Of a DNA stretch of 64,000 bases, positions 60,401-64,000 are shown one piece after another. A program made the position numbers and the translations under genes. The notes under the pieces were generated by a model. That model had not been told where the DNA came from, ran no database searches, and saw only the letters and a list, made by a program, of their open reading frames with translations. Source of the stretch: Paraphysomonas bandaiensis (taxonomy: Eukaryota > Chrysophyceae); assembly GCA_965644295.1 (NCBI GenBank), contig CBFFRP010000132.1:218704-282703 (forward strand), read 5' to 3'. The stretch's first letter is position 1. The number at the start of each line of letters is the position of its first letter.

Positions 60401-63400
60401 CATTGCGTACGCCGATAACACTGCCAAAGGACTATCCCTTTATGCGAAGAACACATTCCCAGCAGACGTCATCATTGCTGAGTACAAAGGCAAACGCTAT
60501 CCACTAACAAAGATGAGTCAGTCTACAAGGCGTTCTGATTACATAGTTCAAGACAGTACTGGTACCTTCGCAATAGATGGCTTTGACCAAGTCCGACAAT
60601 GTGTAACATGCGAAGCTGGGTATATTAATGACCCCCTAGCCACAAACATGGCTAATGTCAAGTTTGTCACGAAAAATAAACGCCTCTATGTCCGTACAAT
60701 ACGTTCCATTGCTAAGGATGAAGAACTTCTCATCAACTACGGACATCATTATTGGTGTGATCAACGCTGGCCACTTGAGATATTAATCCAAGCCAGGGCT
60801 GCGTACGACAGCGACATAGGCGGTGCCAATATAGCAGTATGGGACAGACTCCTTGCAGACAAGAGTGGAACTCCTACAGAGACCTCCAGCAGCATCCCCA
60901 AGGATCCCTCGGGAGCAGCCATGGGACTCCGACTCTCCACATGGAACACAAATGGCAATCCGGCATCACACACAGGTAAAGCCCAAGCTATCATCCGACA
61001 CTTTAAGCGGCAAAAATTGGACGTGCTCCTATTACAGGATGTCCGTCTAACAGAAACTCAGGCCAACTTCTTCACGCGTATCATCGAAGATGCACTCCAG
61101 GGAACAAGAATATGCCTCTTCCTCAGCAAGCAGCCAAAACTGACTTCAAGAGACCCACTAATGGGGGGTACAGTAGTCATAATCAGCGAATACTGGAAGC
61201 GCCGTCTCGCCTTCACAAAGGCTGACTTTACGGGACTTGGTTTAGTGAGCCGACTAGAGTTCAAAACGTCGGTGGCGCACACCCTAGTACTAATAAGCGT
61301 CTATCTACCCCCGAAGCCATCCACGCCAGGCACTTGCACATTATGGAGCAAATTGACCAAGCTAGGGAGAGCGTCCCGTGGTATCTGTACTGCTGACCCC
61401 TACAAGCTCCTATGCAACATCCTTACGAAATGGGTCACTAAAGCCAGAGCCAAGGACCATACTGTCATTGTCGCCGGCGACTTCAATGGCTCCATGGAGA
61501 CAAATCCTAAAGGCAGAGACATACGACCACTTGCCGACAAACTCCAACTGGCTGCACCACTCCATGAGCTTCTCCTACCCAGGAAAACATATCATACCTT
61601 CCACAGATTAGACAAAGGAATATCGCGGATCGATCATATTCTACACACGCCGTTACCTCCGAACATGTCTGTTACGGACACTGGCTGCCTTGACTCCCCC
61701 TCATTACTCGCAGCAGCCTTCGATCATCGACCGGTCTGGGTCGGTTTCACCGTACCAGTCAATCTTGACCCTCGACCACCTGAGTCGCACCTCCGAATCC
61801 CCCCCCGTCTCAATGTAAACCCGAAGGACTCCAAGGAAGTACAGGCATACACCGCAAGACTCCTCCAACTTCATGCACAACTACCACATTTAGACAACGG
61901 ATCGACTACCATACTCCCTCCTGAGGTGGCAGCCAACAGACTAGCGGCCATCCATCACATAACCCTCCAGGCTTCGCTTGAGGCGAAGCGTCCTGCATGT
62001 ACACATAGCACACGCCTACACGAACGTTGTCAGCGCACACGCTCAAAGTTCAAGAATGGCTTTTCCCCGGAAATGAGAGTAATACAGGAAGGAATGCTCA
62101 TGGTTTTGCGGATTATCCAAAAGATGTTCAATTCTGCTGGATACAAACGGCATGGATGGCGCGGCCCCCCGGCAACCACCCCCACCCACGAAATCATCAC
62201 TGCATGGTTCGCCCGATGGGACTCCTATCTCAGGAGTTCTCAGGGTCACATCAAAGGCATATCGGACATCAACTTCTGGTGCAGCCACCGCAACGCGGAC
62301 CCACGAGTAATCCTGGGTTGGAACGAAAAGCAAGCCACCAAGAAAAACCTTCTCCGAATTGCCTTGCGACTGAGAGGACTTCTTCATGGAAGAGCCAGGA
62401 CAGAAATGCGGACTAGACTCACGGCTCGCACCAAGCAGATGGAGGCACTGCTACAGCAGAAAAGACTTCAAGCAATTCTTCAGAAAATTGGTCTCAAGGT
62501 CAAAACACCACTCCGACTTACCACGGTGAAAACAACGGACGGACACATCCTCACAACGCCGCAAGACATTCATGAAGGCATTAATGCGCACTTCCGTGAA
62601 CATCATGCCAAACCTCCTGGACTTGACCCTGTAGCACAACAGCTCCAGGATGACCCTACATGGTGGAAATCACTTCTTGATCCGGGCTCAGCGACATGCC
62701 AGGAACCACTCCACCCCCGCTCGAAAATTCCTCTTCCCCTGCAACTGGGGTTACGACGGGCCCTTTGTACCAAGACCACTCCGGCCATGGCAGCCACACT
62801 CAAATCTACTCTTGCAAAAGACATCACCCAGGATGAATTCTACTGCACACTTCACTCTCTCTCCTTCAACCGCGCGCCTGGACCCTCAATGGTCTCCTCC
62901 AACATGGTCAAATCCTGGCCACCGGTAGTTCAGCGAGAGGCTTACATCCTCACCAGATCTCTCTGGAAACATAAACATGTGCCCATTTGGTGGAGAGACA
63001 GGGTAATGTCTCCCATTCTCAAGAAACCAGGAGAATCCTCCCTCACTAATCTCCGACCGATTGGTCTGCTTGAAGTCAGTAGGAAAATATTAACAAGGAT
63101 AATCACTCATAGAATTCTTACCGTATGGGAGGAACAGAAAGTTTTGCATCCGTCCCAGCATGGTTATCGCTGGAGGAACGGGACGGACACAGCGATACTA
63201 CGGGTACTCGCGGCTGCAGAAGAAGCAAGACGAAAAGGCGACCAGCATATATGTACACTCTGGGACTTCAAGAAGGCCTTCGACTCAATTGCGCCTAACC
63301 TCATGCGTCTCGCGTGGGCACGACTGGGCGTTCCGGACGATGTAGTTGACTGGTTTGGCAACTTAGATGCCGGCGGTCTAACATTTCCCTGGACACCATT

Positions 63401-64000
63401 CATGGCAAACAACATAGAGCCACGTTCTCTCCTTGACCTCCTGTCCGCAGACGGCCACTTCATTGCACTATTCAGTCTGGGTTTCGAAGCCGAAAGGGGT
63501 ATCACCCAAGGGGGCACAGAATCCACATGCGCCTGGGTGGCACTCTACGACATCCTTCTCACGTGGCTGGACATTGAACTGTCAACAACGAGTCCAACGT
63601 TACCAACTATTCAACTCACGACTCCGACTACAGGCGAAATAAAGATCTCCTTCGCGGATGATCTTAACACAATAGCTAAATCCATACACGCTGCCCAACT
63701 CATTGCCCAACAAATATCTGCGTTCTGCGTACTTTCGGGAATGGAACTCTCTATCCCCAAAGTAGTTTGCACAGTGTTTCCGATCCTACAGGATTCCAAC
63801 AAGTCCTCCGACCCCATTGGCTACATCATTCTCTACGACTGGTCATGGCGCCCACACCCAGTCCCTATCCAAACATCACTAGAGTCGATACATTACCTCG
63901 GAGCAGACCTTCCTCTCACAATCACAGACAAGGCCTCCCATGACTGGTGTCTAAAATACCTGAAAGTCGTGACCACACACCTAGGGATCAAACAGGCCTC
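57231..64000 (+). CDS. Retrotransposon polyprotein: OTU-OTU-SET-endonuclease-RT, 3' end beyond window
   Basis: Continuous frame of more than 2,250 codons; first ATG at 57477. Domains in order: OTU-like cysteine protease 1 (about 57585-58100; TPMEGFCGLAAIAA, then NDHFFLDT); OTU-like 2 (about 59445-59960; PSDGYCAYSTLYHL, then QDAHYFLLD); SET domain (about 60370-60780; AKGLSLYAKNTFPADVIIAE, GYINDPLATNMANVKF, DEELLINYG); AP endonuclease (about 60921-61760; STWNTNGN, VAGDFNGS, RIDHILH, DHRPVW); reverse transcriptase (about 62860 to end; LRPIGLLEVSRK, QHGYRWRNGT, WDFKKAFDSI, GITQGGTEST, FADDLNTIAKS). The catalytic Glu of the endonuclease LLLQE motif is Asp here (LLLQDVRL). OTU domains in LINEs are known; a SET domain in the same polyprotein is unusual as far as I know. 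The C-terminus (zinc knuckle, possibly RNase H) would lie beyond 64000. Confidence 0.9.

Larger units (their letters stand above)
55210..64000 (+). mobile_element. Non-LTR retrotransposon encoding OTU, OTU, SET, endonuclease and RT domains
   Basis: At least 8.8 kb, continuing past the window end. Compared with the neighbours it is GC- and C-rich, with few introns or AT tracts, consistent with a mobile element. Three coding blocks follow one another: a 441-493 codon frame to 56730, a basic frame to 57441, and a very long frame from 57231 onward that holds all recognisable domains. The AP-type endonuclease plus RT with an FADD box and no integrase or LTR places it with LINE-type elements. Neither end is fixed, no target duplication can be seen, and the main frame is intact over more than 6.7 kb, so the copy may be young. 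Confidence 0.88.

Overview
This is a stretch of nuclear chromosome from a microbial eukaryote. Its genes carry short GT-AG introns (mostly about 45-110 nt), use the standard genetic code and lie on both strands, often in divergent pairs. A surface protein made of plant-type leucine-rich repeats plus a 14-copy Pro/Thr minisatellite, a second secreted Pro/Thr-linker protein and a giant MORN-repeat protein point to a stramenopile or similar aquatic protist. That assignment is inference; no rRNA or organellar gene is present to fix it.

Layout. 1-1170 is a pure (GTAT)n microsatellite. 1214-12132 holds a four-exon acetyl-CoA acetyltransferase (+), a nine-exon stand-alone ATP-grasp domain of pyruvate phosphate dikinase (-), the PLP-homeostasis protein PLPBP/YggS (-) and a large secreted protein (-). 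12568-15774 holds a tandemly duplicated coiled-coil gene whose second copy is frameshifted, then a decayed hAT transposon with its 8-bp target duplication still visible. 16622-24799 is a divergent pair: a C2-like/coiled-coil protein (-) and the LRR/PT-repeat surface receptor-like protein (+). 24980-26335 is a nest of copies of a dispersed repeat. 27400-33018 holds a dual-specificity phosphatase, the NHEJ factor XRCC4, the ER insertase subunit Asterix (-) and a CRAL-TRIO lipid-transfer protein. 33560-36240 is retrotransposon debris. 36848-41277 is one 1351-residue MORN protein (-). 42499-54258 holds bystin (-), ribosomal protein eL31 (+), the golgin TMF1 (-) and the RNase P/MRP subunit POP1 (+). 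From about 55.2 kb to the window end runs a non-LTR retrotransposon.

The most unusual item is that retrotransposon. One continuous frame from 57231 to the end of the window (more than 2,200 codons, unfinished) encodes two OTU-like cysteine protease domains, a SET methyltransferase-like domain, an AP-type endonuclease and a reverse transcriptase. It is preceded by two shorter frames that share one phase and are separated by a single TGA, and the second overlaps the big frame by 211 nt at a -1 offset.

A second cross-cutting signal is a paired palindrome, two GTATAC hexamers usually 0-2 bases apart and often joined to CAGCAGTA. It recurs in the 5' intergenic regions of most genes here and may be a promoter element of this organism.

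Several conserved housekeeping genes (bystin, eL31, POP1, TMF1, Asterix) act in ribosome/rRNA processing or in ER/Golgi biogenesis, but nothing suggests operons; neighbours share at most divergent promoters. All exon joins were inferred by hand from reading frame, splice dinucleotides and protein-family alignment, and each listed gene model closes with a total length divisible by three.
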